Of a stretch of 64,000 bases of DNA, positions 33,465 through 44,860 are shown one piece after another. The position numbers and the translations under genes are program-made. The stretch comes from Mesaphorura yosii. Lineage: Eukaryota; Arthropoda; Collembola; Poduromorpha; Tullbergiidae. Positions within the stretch are counted from its first letter, which is position 1. Every line of letters begins with the position of its first letter. The notes under the pieces were generated by a model. The model did not search any database and was not told where the DNA came from. It saw only the letters and a program-made list of their open reading frames with translations. The DNA lies in the NCBI GenBank assembly GCA_009869945.1, contig WIXG01000297.1:33430-97429 (forward strand). Reading direction: 5' to 3'.

Positions 33465-35459
33465 ATGGCAGAACTCGAGGACGAGGATGCAGGTGCCGTG
33501 CTCATTAAGCAAGAATTGGACCCGTCTGATTACATACCAGAGTCCGGGGAAGCTGATTATGCTAAATTCCTACACGAAGACGTCGATTTCGATGAAAATA
33601 ATGTGGATCCAGACTTCCAGCCGTCTGCAAGCAGTGACGCTGGATCTGATTCGGATTTGGACGACCTAGACTACGAGGCTGCAATTTCACGAAATCTCGA
33701 TCGAAGATCATCATACAGACACAGAAGAGCAACTCAAAGAACAAGAAGAAAGCCAAAGTCAACATCTATTAGTATTAGATCGACTATTTTCAAACATGAA
33801 CCACAAGAGGAGCCATCCGACAGTTCCAGTGGAGAAATTCCTGAGCCTACAGTGACGATGACACGAATTCTGCATGACGTGCTATTGTCGTATGCTGAAG
33901 TGGAGCGATGCAGACAATGCTTTGTGGTTCTCCAATCTCTTCCTAGCGCAATCGCTTCCAGAGGCCTTGGAGCCGTGTTCTCGGAAGACGAGCTGAAAGC
34001 AATGATCAAAACTTACAGACCGGGACCACCAAGAGCAACAGGCAAACCTGGTCCGAGATTGGGGCCAAATGGACGACACAGGTACAATCCTCACACATGC
34101 ACATGTCCAAAATGTGGGAAGGTGTTCACGCGGCCCGCTGGTCTTCTTTACCACTTGAAGCACGGGCACATTGAGACTGAAGCCGATGCACAACGGGCGC
34201 TGGCAGACAAGAAGTACTCTTGCGAAGTCTGTGGTAAACTCTTCAGTACAACTTCACAACTCAAGAGCCATTCTCAAATGCATACGGGCATCGGACTGTT
34301 CCCGTGCCGGGTGTGCGGGCGCCGCTATAAAAACAGTTGCCACAGGAAGCATCACGAAGAGAAATGTTCAGCCTCAGCCAAAGAGCCGATCCCAGCCGTC
34401 CAGGTTGTGAATGAAGAAGACCCGAGCGCAGCCGCAGTCGTCGTGGTATCTGATCCCGCCGAAGACTCGTATGGTGTCGTAATTAAACGAGACAAGGTCT
34501 TTCTTCGACGTCCCGTGTCCTTGAAGAAGGCCGCGCCAAATCCTCTACTAGCCCAAATGTCGAAAGGCGCGCCCCGAAGGAAAGTCTGCCGCTACTGCCA
34601 TAAAACGTTTCCCAAATGGACACGTTGTCGTCAGCACGAATTCACGCACACCGGCATTAAACCGTACAAATGCACGTACGACGACGCCTGCGACGCAGCG
34701 TTCTACGCCCCTGTCAACCTCGCCGAACACGTTCGCGTCGTTCACACGGGAGAAAAGCCCTTCAAGTGCAAGTACGAAGGCTGCGGGGAAGAATTTGCGA
34801 GAATCCGCTCCTTCAAACTCCACATTCAGAACAAACATCTGCAGACGAGGTTCCCGTGCCCCGACTGTGACAAGGAATTCATCACGAGGAAATTTCTACA
34901 TATTCATCACACGAGGGTTCATCAACGAATCAAGCCGCATTTGTGCACCGTCTGCGGAAAAGCATTCGTCACGAACGCGAATCTCAAACTACATTTCAAA
35001 GTGCATCTCAAGCCACCTCGAGAGAGAAGTCGAAAGCAACAGCGCCCCGACGGAGTCCCGCCAAGGCCAAGGAGGAAGCCAATGCCCGGATCCGTGCTCA
35101 CGTGTCCCAATGTGGAATGCGGGAAGACGTTCTTCAATCATGGGAACATGCGTAGACATGCCAGAGCACAGCACGGGATTGATGTCGGGGCGTCCACCAG
35201 AAAAAGAAGCAGTGGGATTGGGCGAGGGAGAGGTCCACGAAGGAAGAGGAAGCAGCCTGCGGTGACGGTGACGGTGGATGAGTCACTGTTGGGTCAGTCT
35301 TCATGTTCGGCCGAGGAATCAGTGGGGCAGTGGCACCAGGGGCATCCAGGCACCGGTTTCATTTCCGGATCGTATTCAGTCGAAACTTCATTCTCCGGGC
35401 AGGGAATTAGTGACTATCGCGGGGCTTCAAGTTCCGCAGCTCATTTGAACATTCGTTGA
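33465..35459 (+). CDS. C2H2 zinc-finger protein A (nine fingers)
   Basis: Single coding exon, 664 residues. The acidic N-terminus carries VLIKQE, a consensus psi-K-x-E SUMO-acceptor site. Then an Arg-rich basic stretch and C2H2-type fingers from about residue 210: CPKCGKVFTRPAGLLYHLKHGH, CEVCGKLFSTTSQLKSH, a C2HC variant ending HHEEKC, CRYCHKTFPKWTRCRQHEF, two with extended CxxxxxC spacing, CPDCDKEF, CTVCGKAF and CPNVECGKTFFNHGNMRRH. Presumed nuclear DNA-binding transcription regulator. The gene at 36760-39024 is a tandem paralogue with the same finger order and a shared non-finger block (YGVVIKRDKVFLRRP here, YGIVIDGDKILLKRP there). Polyadenylation signal at 35517-35522. Confidence 0.9.
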   Translation: MAELEDEDAGAVLIKQELDPSDYIPESGEADYAKFLHEDVDFDENNVDPDFQPSASSDAGSDSDLDDLDYEAAISRNLDRRSSYRHRRATQRTRRKPKSTSISIRSTIFKHEPQEEPSDSSSGEIPEPTVTMTRILHDVLLSYAEVERCRQCFVVLQSLPSAIASRGLGAVFSEDELKAMIKTYRPGPPRATGKPGPRLGPNGRHRYNPHTCTCPKCGKVFTRPAGLLYHLKHGHIETEADAQRALADKKYSCEVCGKLFSTTSQLKSHSQMHTGIGLFPCRVCGRRYKNSCHRKHHEEKCSASAKEPIPAVQVVNEEDPSAAAVVVVSDPAEDSYGVVIKRDKVFLRRPVSLKKAAPNPLLAQMSKGAPRRKVCRYCHKTFPKWTRCRQHEFTHTGIKPYKCTYDDACDAAFYAPVNLAEHVRVVHTGEKPFKCKYEGCGEEFARIRSFKLHIQNKHLQTRFPCPDCDKEFITRKFLHIHHTRVHQRIKPHLCTVCGKAFVTNANLKLHFKVHLKPPRERSRKQQRPDGVPPRPRRKPMPGSVLTCPNVECGKTFFNHGNMRRHARAQHGIDVGASTRKRSSGIGRGRGPRRKRKQPAVTVTVDESLLGQSSCSAEESVGQWHQGHPGTGFISGSYSVETSFSGQGISDYRGASSSAAHLNIR

Positions 35460-35852
35460 CAGTTGACGGCGGTCTTTAGTCTTTAAGTAGATTGTACTTT
35501 TACTACTTATTTATTTAATAAATTACTCATCGAGTTATTTTGTCAATTTTCTCTTTGTATAGTTGAGCTTGCCTTGTTATTGTTGAGTGGATCGTTAAGG
35601 ATTTGCACAGGGCGGTGTCGGTTGAGTAGAAAAAACGGTCGCACGTGGAGTCTTCGACCGCTTTGACTTTCTGTTGTCCCGTGGATATGTGCCTGGCCGC
35701 GTCGGTCGTCACCGCCAAACATCACGGGGCCTTGACTTGGAGAATCGAATCAAATTGAAAGCCGAAATACACCAAGCGAGATCACTGAGGGTTTTGGACT
35801 ATGATTTGATTCGACTCGACAAACACTTTCAATTAACTCATAAACTGTCAGC

Positions 35853-36196
35853 ATAAGATCAAATTGGAAGCTGCTCCTTCTGTCTTCTCTCGTCATCGCC
35901 GTCCTGGTCCTCATTACCATTGACAACGTCGGAGGCGAACCGGCAATCAAAAGGGGCCCAGGTTCGTTCGGTCACTCTGCGTAAACACAAATTGGCGAAT
36001 TACAAAAAAAATGATGAAGCTAATTAGTATTTGGTTTCTTTATCTACAGCTGGAGATCTGCTCCACTCCCGACTGCCACGAGTGTCTGGGGACAAAGTGT
36101 TCGAAGAAATGCATACGTCCGACCTCAAACAACGATGACAAAGCTCTAGCCTGCATTCACTAGTGCGCCAAGGCCCAATGTCAGGCGAAGGGTTAA
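35853..36196 (+). pseudogene. Decayed Cys-rich peptide gene (copy 4)
   Basis: A signal-peptide-like frame (KLLLLSSLVIAVLVLITI) begins where ATG would be expected but reads ATA (35853), with a stop upstream in frame and no alternative ATG. A tctacag acceptor at 36049 precedes a second exon rich in cysteines (EICSTPDC, CSKKC, ALACIH). It has an in-frame TAG at 36161-36163 inside a CIH-stop-C motif, followed by CAKAQC and TAA. The exon phases do not agree. AATAAA follows at 36245-36250. Start loss, nonsense codon and phase mismatch together mark a pseudogene of the local peptide family. Confidence 0.5.
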
Positions 36197-36759
36197 GAAA
36201 CTTCGAAATGTCATAATTTTGTGTAAACTCATGTTATAACCTGAAATAAAATTACGAGCTCATCGACTGAACTGCCTTATTTTACCACTTGATTCATTGG
36301 TTCTGGGGCCAATTTCACAATTTCTAAGATAATACATTTTCTAGGACCTGCAACGCCACAACAATGCAATAAGAAAAATGCTGGATAGAATTGAACAAAG
36401 GATCGCCACTCGAATTGCGGCTGCTTTGAAGTTGTGCCGAATTATTTCCGAGTTTTCCTTCCTGCTTTGGTTTTTCCTGTTCTATTCTGTGATGTGGCTA
36501 TCAGCTCGACACTTCAAGGCGATCAAGGCCTCCTCCCGACCTAAAGCTGCGCCTGCACTGAACTACAAGACTGACTGTTGTGTGTTCTTCTCAGGGTAAG
36601 CTGTCATGTAGTTAATGATGTAGCAAACAGTAAATGGTGTTTGCAATTAATTACCAGATGGATTTATTTAATGTCTGCTGTTTGACTTTTCAGAACTCTA
36701 ATCCACTAACCCACCGAAGAAAATCACTGGCTGCTACCCCATTCGTCACAAAAGTCACA
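36197..36759 (+). other. 5' leader region of zinc-finger gene B
   Basis: Contains a 73-codon frame at 36378-36599 with a hydrophobic stretch (FLLWFFLFYSVMWL) that ends at a GTAAGC donor. The acceptor cttttcag before 36694 would join it to the zinc-finger exon, but the joined frame stops at once, so this is best read as a 5' untranslated exon carrying an upstream ORF. Confidence 0.4.
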
Positions 36760-39024
36760 ATGACTGATTTCAACAGCTCTGCTGAGTCTTTATTTTCATC
36801 CGAGGACACTGTCTTCATCAAACAAGAAGTTGTGCCGCCAGCCTACCTGTCGGAAGGGGACGATGAAGGAGGGCATGAATTGGGCAACTGGAACGGGAAC
36901 ATGCGAGGTCAACAAGGTAGCGATTCAGACGAGGAGGCGGAGGCGGATTCTGTAGAAGAAGGATCGACAGTATCGGATGACGACTCCAGCGACGGAGAAC
37001 CTGTTCTCGATCCACTCACACACAGACATCCACCGACAGCGAGCCAGACCCGGATGCCGGTTTCAAGGACTGCACTGCCTGCCGCGATGCGAAAAGCTCC
37101 AGGACCAACTCTGCCTGGTCGTACCGATGAACATAAAGATTTCACTAATGGCAATGAAGATCCTGATGATGATGGCAATGGCAGCTCAGACGATACAGAT
37201 GGCGAAATTAAACTACCGATGATACGCTTATGGTATCCTTCGCAAATGTCCTTTCCTGAAGTGGAGAGATCAAGGCAGATCATCGTCAAACTGCTGAGGC
37301 TGCCGCCTGAAATCCTTTCAAAAGGACCAGGAGCAAATTTCTCAAAAGAGGAGCTGGAAAAATTGAAGCTGGATTCTCGATCTAAACCGACATGGAAAGG
37401 CAGGGAAGAGTTTCAGAGACAGCAACACCGACCAGGGCCTAAGTCCAGAACGAAAAGCCCAGTTTCTCTTGTACCAAAGTCAAAGTCTTACAACTCACTG
37501 ACGTGCGAGCGTTGTGGACGAACATTCACCCGACCCAGTGGCCTGAAGTATCACATGGAGCACGTGCACATCGACAGCCCCGCCGCAGCCGCAGCAGGGC
37601 TACTGGCGCAGGCTCAAAGCAAGCACGTATGCGAAGTTTGTGGGAAGAGTTTTACGAAGCGATTGCACCTCGTGACCCATTCCCAAACCCACACTGGAGT
37701 TCCGCTCTTCTCGTGCCGAGTGACCGGATGCAATCGTACGTTTAACGGATGGACGACGAGGCGCATGCACGAACTGAAATGCGGGGCGCCGCCCGAGCCT
37801 GCCGTACAAATCGTTGACCAAGCCACAAGCATTCCTGTCCCGGTTGTCTCATTCCCAGCTGATGGCACGGGCGCGAACTACGGCATCGTAATCGATGGAG
37901 ACAAAATTCTGCTCAAGCGACCAGCGAGCCTGGCTAAGGCGAAACCAAACAGCGTGCTGCCCGCTCCAGAAGACGAGGACGTCGGTCGGAAGCAATGCCG
38001 ATACTGCAAGCACACATTTCGCACTGCTGCCGGTTGCCGTCAGCACGAATTCAGGCACGAGGGGATCAAAGTGTTCAAGTGCACGCACGAAGGATGTGCA
38101 GCGGCCTTCTCGACGCCCATCAGTCTCACCGAACACGTGCGCATGGTCCACACGGGCGAGACGCCTTACAAGTGTATGTTCGAAGGATGTGGGATGGCGT
38201 TTGGTCGAGTCCTCACTTTCAAGCATCACATCCGCTCGAAGCACCTTAATACAAAGTACCCGTGCCCCACGTGTGGAAAAGTGTTCACGATGAAGGGGAC
38301 CCTCGACCGACACGAAAAGATCCACACAGGACTCCGCCCTCATTTGTGCCAGGAGTGCGGAATGTCGTTCCGAGCCGCGTATAATCTCAAACTGCACTCC
38401 AAAGTCCATTTAAACGGGAACCCAGGGAAGCCCCCACGTCGCCCACGTGGCAGTCCTGGCAGTGGAAAGACGCCGAGAGACTGGAGTAGACGACGCCCGC
38501 CGAAGCAGAGATACGACGAGTTTGGGAATGTGATACCTAAAGAGTATCCTTACAAGTGCTCGGTGGCGGGCTGCAGCAAGGCCTTCATGCGCCCGTGGAA
38601 TCTGGAGGCGCATGCGAGGGAGAAGCATGGAGTCAGCATCACAGCCAGTGTGGGCCCGGGCCTGGACACGGACGCGGACGAACCCAGGAAGAGAAAGCAG
38701 GGTCAACCTCAGCAAGCGCAAGCAGCAACAGCTGGCAAGGCCATGGCGTCGACGTCGGCGGCTTCCTCGCCAGATTCTCAATTTTCTCAACAACACCAGC
38801 CACAGCCGCTGCTGTTACAGTCAGAGTATGGATATGGATACGGATACGACCCTCGCGCAGGGCCTTCATTCTACAGCCATGACCACAATCCGGGACCCGT
38901 GAACATGACGGTGGCGATGGCAATGCCTTGTGTGGGCCCACCCTTGAGCGGTGGGCAGCAGAGATATTGGAGTAGTGGCAGCGGCGGTGGCGGAGGCCGT
39001 GGACATGGTCATGGCCAACCATGA
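36760..39024 (+). CDS. C2H2 zinc-finger protein B (nine fingers)
   Basis: Single coding exon from ATG 36760 (the frame extends upstream but an acceptor at about 36693 separates it), 754 residues. Acidic N-terminus with VFIKQE, again a psi-K-x-E SUMO site, then nine C2H2-type fingers starting CERCGRTFTRPSGLKYHMEH and ending CSVAGCSKAFMRPWNLEAH, one of them C2HC (MHELKC). The C-terminus is Gln/Ser/Gly-rich with GYGYGY and His-Gly repeats, absent from paralogue A. Tandem duplicate of the gene at 33465-35459. Presumed transcription regulator. Confidence 0.9.
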   Translation: MTDFNSSAESLFSSEDTVFIKQEVVPPAYLSEGDDEGGHELGNWNGNMRGQQGSDSDEEAEADSVEEGSTVSDDDSSDGEPVLDPLTHRHPPTASQTRMPVSRTALPAAMRKAPGPTLPGRTDEHKDFTNGNEDPDDDGNGSSDDTDGEIKLPMIRLWYPSQMSFPEVERSRQIIVKLLRLPPEILSKGPGANFSKEELEKLKLDSRSKPTWKGREEFQRQQHRPGPKSRTKSPVSLVPKSKSYNSLTCERCGRTFTRPSGLKYHMEHVHIDSPAAAAAGLLAQAQSKHVCEVCGKSFTKRLHLVTHSQTHTGVPLFSCRVTGCNRTFNGWTTRRMHELKCGAPPEPAVQIVDQATSIPVPVVSFPADGTGANYGIVIDGDKILLKRPASLAKAKPNSVLPAPEDEDVGRKQCRYCKHTFRTAAGCRQHEFRHEGIKVFKCTHEGCAAAFSTPISLTEHVRMVHTGETPYKCMFEGCGMAFGRVLTFKHHIRSKHLNTKYPCPTCGKVFTMKGTLDRHEKIHTGLRPHLCQECGMSFRAAYNLKLHSKVHLNGNPGKPPRRPRGSPGSGKTPRDWSRRRPPKQRYDEFGNVIPKEYPYKCSVAGCSKAFMRPWNLEAHAREKHGVSITASVGPGLDTDADEPRKRKQGQPQQAQAATAGKAMASTSAASSPDSQFSQQHQPQPLLLQSEYGYGYGYDPRAGPSFYSHDHNPGPVNMTVAMAMPCVGPPLSGGQQRYWSSGSGGGGGRGHGHGQP

Positions 39025-39449
39025 ATTTAGTCGGATGGCATTGGCCTTTGGTGTGGCCATTGAACATTGAATTCGTTGACTGCTTTCCGTGAAGCTGTTT
39101 TGTTCGTGTGACTGTATGTTACTTTCGTTTGTTGTGTATTGCAATGTGAATTATGGAATTTTATTTGCTCAACGAAAGAAGAAACAAGAAATAGCATTAG
39201 ATAACAACCAATTTTATTATGCAAGTTTCGTACAGGAAATACAAATAAATACGAAAGAAATTGAAATATGGAACGATAATTTGTGTAGTAGTTAATTTGT
39301 GCGTGCTGTGGTATGAACTTTAAATAACTTCAGCTTACATTTTTGGGAAACTGCATATTCCAAACACTAAACTAACTTATGCTTACAAATCTCATAGTAC
39401 AGTCAAAGTCTTGAGAGCCGAAGTCCGCCTGCCGCCTAAGTCTTCCTGC
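39025..39449. other. 3' untranslated/intergenic region
   Basis: About 0.4 kb between the convergent zinc-finger gene B and anillin. AT-rich, no coding frame beyond short chance ORFs. Confidence 0.5.
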
Positions 39450-42400
39450 CTACTGCCATCTTCGATGTTCCTCCAGCACGGTGTTGAGGCTCTCCAGCCA
39501 TTCTCCCCGCTCCTCCTTCGAATCGCTTGCCAGCAACCATTTGACACGTGTGATACTGCCACTCAATTCAGTCGTCAGCGATGGCTTGTCAGAAGGTCGG
39601 CGATCGCGAACTGATTCCATGAGAATGCTGTTGGCGCGAGCGCAGACGGACGGTGGAGGAGGACGAACCGTCGAAGTTGTGATGGAGGTCAAGGAAATTG
39701 CCGCTGATGGAGGCTGAACGCAGGAAAAAAGATTAGAATCAAGCATGAAATATATGGCTGACTAATTTACTATTTTACTACTTTATTTTCATCCTCCGCA
39801 TCAGCCTCGTACATCCAAAACTGAATCAGACCGCCTCCAAGCACAGCCCAGCGCCTCACCCAGCATCCGAGTCCATTCACGTCCTCAAACAGCGCCAAGT
39901 AGCCTGCGTGTCTCACGCTGCACGAAGCTATTGCCTGCATCTCCGTCTCGAGGGCCAGTCCCCACCCGCTCCCGCTGTTGCTGCTCGTGGTCATCTGAAA
40001 CTGCTTCTTTCGTAGATCGCCGATAGTCAGCGTGAGCGAGCCTTGGAGGCTGAACGAAGGGCTCAGAACGGCGTGCGGGCCGGCCGGCGACTGTAGGTGC
40101 AGATGCTGATGCTGCTTCTTTGATGGTGTCAGCGTCGTGCCTTTCTTGCTGCTGCCGCTGCTCGCAATTCTGTACTTTGCATCGTGACTCAGCCATTCAC
40201 GCCCGGTTTCCATTCCGTAAAGTTCCAGGATGAGCCGGAAGTCTTTGTTCAAGCCCTGCAGTCTGAATCCTTTGAAGTCCAACACTCCGTCGCTCTCTTC
40301 TTGTTCGCGCTGCACGACTTCACTCGCCTCGACGTTCTGCGCACAGCGAGCGAGGAGAACGTGGTGGTGGACGCGCATCATTTGAGGGTTGTTCCGGCTG
40401 CTGCTGCTTGCGCCTCGAGGAGCCTGGATTCGAATTTGGCCCATTGAAACTGTTGCCGTCGAGAAGTACGCCGTACGCCCGAGCACGGCTTCAGTACGAA
40501 GATTTTGAATGTGTGTCAGCAGTGCGGAACGTCGATTGGCTAAAATGATGACGAAAAATTCATAAAAATTATACTGACCTGATAGAAATGTTCATTGTTG
40601 CAACTGCAATTAAATTAAATGAACTTACTCGCTAGCAGCAAAACTCGCTCGCACTCGACACGTTCGGTACTGTCACTGAACTCGACGCTCGTGCTGCACA
40701 AATTCAGAGCCTTGCTTGCCTGTGCGATGGACTTTGTCGTTGCCACGACCTGCATCTCAAGTTCGCGAATTTCTTCGTTGACACGCTCATTTTCATGTTC
40801 TTCATCAGACTCTTGCTCTTCTTGCAGGACGAGCTGCTTACGCGTGGTCGCCTTGGAGCTGCTGGCGGATGGTGTTTGCTGTTGCTGGCTACGGCGGTAG
40901 AAGCTCACGGTATGCATGAGTGGAGTTGTCGTGACGGGCGCTGGGGCCGGGCCGCCACGGATAATGGGCGAGGATGTGATGGTTGGATCCTGAAATGAAA
41001 TTATCACATTTTAGATTATGCAGAAGGCTTCTTTACCGATCTGAAATTTTTGCCTTTCTCATTGGCTAATTTCCTTCGACTAGATTTGACATTTCATTGG
41101 TTGCACATTTCAACTTTTTAACGAAAGAGTAAAGAAATTTTGCAAAATACGGCCAATTAAATAGATTCGCCTCTGTTTAGCCCGGAGCCCACCGCAGCCG
41201 TAGCACTTGGCTCACCTCTCCTGATTGTCCTGATTCCGATGACGACGGCTTCAGTCCATCCGCTTTTGGCCCACGTTGCTCAAACTCTTCCGCATCTATG
41301 CCACTGCTAATCACAGCGTCAATGTCTGTCTCCATGTAATTGTGCCTGTACCCAGAGCCTGAGTGGCTGGAGGCATCGTCAAAGCCACAACCACTGCCGC
41401 TCAGGTCTAGATCCTGGGTACTCCCACCAACTGCCGTGTTTGGCGTCGAGCTGGCTTGCGCGTGCAACTGAGACTTAATTACAGTAAAAGCAAGCAAATG
41501 AACGTGAGAACCTATGCTAAAAACGTTAATTAAATTAATTAAATGATGAAATTCCAAGCCTCACCTCCATGACAGTGTCCAGCGTGTAGTCTTCGCCTTC
41601 CAGAGCATCGTCCAAGGCATCCAAAGCTGAGCCAATTGCCATCGTCCCGGTACAGGTGTTGTCTCTGTCTCTGTCCTGACCCTGCATTTGAACTGGTGTC
41701 GCTGTCGCTGATTTGGCAACCTTCTCAATGACGCATCCAAGACTCTCGCCGCTGTCATCCATGTCCATCTCCTGCTCAGTGTCACATTCAATGTCCGTCA
41801 GTGATGGGTACAACTGCCCCGGCTTCGGCGGTGACGGAGTCGGGCGCAGTTTCTTCAGTCCGGAGAGGCCAGGATAATTTGTATTGTTAGGAGTGGAAGA
41901 GGATGGAGAATGTGGGCGCTTTGGAGCCGGTGTGGGCATCGGAGGAGGTGAAGGCACAACAGAAGGAATCTGGAATGCCAACACAACACGTAAACCATAA
42001 CAATCAGCATTCTGCATTATAATAGTAGCTTGGCTTGGCTTTGGTCGAATACTCACCTCCTTCGATGCGGCCGCACTCCCAAACAATTTGTTTATGGTAC
42101 GAGTCCCCTCCTGCACCAGCTCACTGCGTACAGGACTTGATGCCCTGTCCCTGTTTACTGGGCTGCTTGATCTCCCAGCATTACCCTTCTCGAAAGCCAT
42201 TTTTCTGTCTTGTACGGTACCCTTTACAATGTTCAATTGACATCGTTCGATGGGACGACCGCCCGCAGGTTCGAATAGAAGTCTGTTCTGCGAAACAAGG
42301 CCAGGGCGAATCACCGAGCAGGGGTCTGCAAAATAAAGTCATGATACAAACGATTAGAGATTTGTTTGGTCCGTGGTCTTCATGCGAGGTGATTGAATTT

Positions 42401-43371
42401 ACCTCTTCCTGTGTCTGGATTGGGTTCCAGTGCATCTTTTGACGGCGACTTCTCAGCCCGAACTTGTTTCGGAGGAGATTTGACATGGACAGGCTGAACT
42501 TGCTTTGGTGGAGATTTTGGCTGAGCGATTTGTTTTGGAGGTGAATGAGCAGCCGGCGCCGGCAGTGAAATTTGCTTTGGTGGAGATTGAGCAAACTGAA
42601 CTTGCTTCGGTGGCGACTTGGCTCTTGAAGGTGATCTTGGGCCTCCAAGCATTGGGCCAGTCTTCTCTGTAAAGATTTTAACAGGCGACTTTGGGGGCGA
42701 AACCAATGCGAGAGCTGGTGGCGGTGGAGTGGATACGGCAGGCGACCGAGGTCGCTTCTCTGCCTCTGCTACAGCAGCTACGACACGATTTCCCACAACA
42801 GGTGTCTTTGTCAAATCATCCTCCCAATTATTGATGGTGCGGGCGAGCATGGTGAGCCTTGAACTCCGTGTCGTGGTCTTGAATGATGGCTCACAATGGC
42901 CTTCGCTCTCGGACGCAGGCTCTGCTCTTGGTACTGAATGTTGTATACTGTTCTTCATGGTACCTTCGCTCTCCTCGCTTTCAGTGCTGACATCCTCATC
43001 CTTCTTAATTTGTTCTTCATGTTCCGACTCCGATTCCTTCTCCTCGTCCAAAGTTTTGTTGCTTTGCAGGTCTTTCGTGATAGGAGCTTTGTGTTCTGTG
43101 GAAGCTGCTGCTGCAGCTGCGGCGGGTGGTCTTTCTTTAAGCGGTGGTACTTGTCCATCAATAAGTTTGCTTCGGGCACGGGCGCGCTCCAGCAAGTCCT
43201 GCGATCAAAACCAGAAAAGTGATCATTTGTCATTTAGTTGGCACTCAATTCAATTAAATACAGTTAGCGTAATTTGTGATTACGGATCACGCTTACCCTT
43301 GTGTAATTCTCGATGTCGCTCGTCGAAGGAGACGAGACTCCTTGTTCTTGATCAGTTGTCGGTAAGTCCAT
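39450..43371 (-). CDS. ANLN: Anillin (scraps), cytokinetic ring scaffold
   Basis: Multi-exon gene from ATG 43371 (exon 1 43371-43297, exon 2 43198-42403) to a stop at 39450. N-terminus ENYTR-DLLERARARSKL matches the anillin N-terminal motif. A long disordered Pro/Ser region follows with at least five SPPKQ repeats near 42430-42640. Next come a middle basic/acidic region, the anillin homology domain (VSFYRRSQQQ ... FRLQGLNKDFRLILELYGME) and a C-terminal PH domain (HAGYLALFEDVNGLGCWVRRWAVL ... LLASDSKEERGEWLESLNTVLEEH). Anillin links actin, myosin, septins and RhoA at the cleavage furrow. SPPK sites are candidate CDK targets. Most junctions are GT-AG by eye; a few internal exon ends are not fixed. 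Confidence 0.9.
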
Positions 43372-44454
43372 TGTCACTTGTCTTCACGATCAATCGCCAA
43401 TCGACGGTAGATGAGAATAGATCAAGACGGCAATTTCGTCTTTCTTGAGGCAGTAAAAGTAAGAGCCAGTTAATTGCCAGTGGCTAGTCACAAGCACTAA
43501 TCAGAAGAATCAGTCCGCTGTCAATTACTTCACTAATTGCCCGAGTGCCGGAGCTCGTCAACGAATGAGAATAAAATGAGTAGAAAGTCGAGATGAAATA
43601 CGGATTACGTGAACGTGAATGACCGTTGAGTGCATTCCGTTGTTGTGATGAAAGGAGCGATCTCTTCTCCCGCTCGCTCCTGACAAAAAAGCAGTTCACA
43701 AAAGAGGTGTTACGGTTTCTTCCTCTTTCCATGCTGCAACAAGAAGCAACCAACGTGGCTGGCACAAGAACTTCATCTTCCTTGCACAAAATGCAGAAAT
43801 GAGATGCTTATGCTTGAACGAAAACAAAGGAATTGAAGTAATTTACGTTACAAATATTTCGCAAATATGAAATATGAATGCGCGACCGAGAAACACATTG
43901 CAAATCAGTGTTCGATCAAATCGACCAGACCAGATAGATGGATTTGCAAAGTACATCAAAGGAACAGGCCGGTCAGACTGAAGATCAGAGTCCAAGTCTG
44001 CCAGACAGACCAAACCACGAAACCATGAAGTGTCATTGTCATTGAACTGAGTTCATAAAATTAAAGTGCCGGTACTCCATTGGGTCATTGCATTTCATTC
44101 GCATTCATTTTTAGCAGTAGGGGGTCCCGTCGTCGGCGAGTCTTTAATCATCCGTTTCCGTCACACGACGTGGGCATGCAAAATGAAAATGCTTCAAATT
44201 GCTTATGACTACGATCTTGATACCTTGATACATGGTTGAAAACAAAATATTTTCTTGCCAGTCTCGTTCATCAGTACACTAGTGACGCAAACAGTCTAGC
44301 GGTAGAAAAGAACAGAAGAAAGCAGTAACTGACCGGCGAAGCAACGAGCAAGTGTCAAAGCACCACCGCAGACGAGCCAGACGACAGACAGGCCTTAAGT
44401 GGCACTGATAACAGCAAAGGCATTAATTAGCGAATTCCGCGATCAGAAACGGGA
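43372..44454. other. Intergenic, divergent promoter region
   Basis: About 1.1 kb between anillin (-) and the Cys-rich peptide (+). No convincing frame on either strand and no recognised repeat. Confidence 0.45.
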
Positions 44455-44860
44455 ATGCGGCTGGGGCACTCGAAGAAGGTCATCTGGATGCTGATGATCG
44501 CCTTTGGAGTGGCGGCTTCCTGCTTTATGGAGGCAGGAGCAGCACCAGCAGCAGGAAGAAGTAAATAGTAAAGTCATAATCTCAGATTCAAATTGCAATT
44601 GCCATTGTCAAATGCTTGACTGAAAAAACTTAACTGAAGGATCCTTTTTACTGCTTTTAACAGCCAAGCGCCCAGGCGGCACACGTTCCGGTTCTTCCAC
44701 TTCGACGTCCACGACTTCGACGACTCCCGGCCCGATGGCGAAGCTGAAGCTGGCCAAATGTGCTCGTGATTGTGGCCTGAACAAAGGCTGCGAGAGGGCG
44801 GAGGCAAAATTCACGGGGCAGTGCACAGTGTATTGTCATAACAAGTGCGTGAAGAAGTGA
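44455..44860 (+). CDS. Small secreted Cys-rich peptide (copy 5)
   Basis: Two exons, 44455-44560 and 44664-44860, phase 1, 100 residues. Exon 1: signal peptide (VIWMLMIAFGVAASCF) and Ala-rich propeptide-like stretch. Exon 2: a Ser/Thr-rich linker (SSTSTSTTSTT) and a compact domain with six-plus cysteines, CARDCGLNKGC and CTVYCHNKC, i.e. C-x3-C-x5-C then C-x3-C-x3-C. This is the clearest intact member of the paired-CxxxC family seen at 31-36 kb, 8-13 kb away and beyond anillin. Likely secreted disulfide-rich peptide, basic C-terminus (CVKK). Function unknown. Confidence 0.68.

Noticed and set aside
36378-36599. A 73-residue membrane-like protein as its own gene
   Set aside because: The frame ends at a splice donor and, once joined to the next exon, stops immediately; fits a 5' untranslated exon of zinc-finger gene B.
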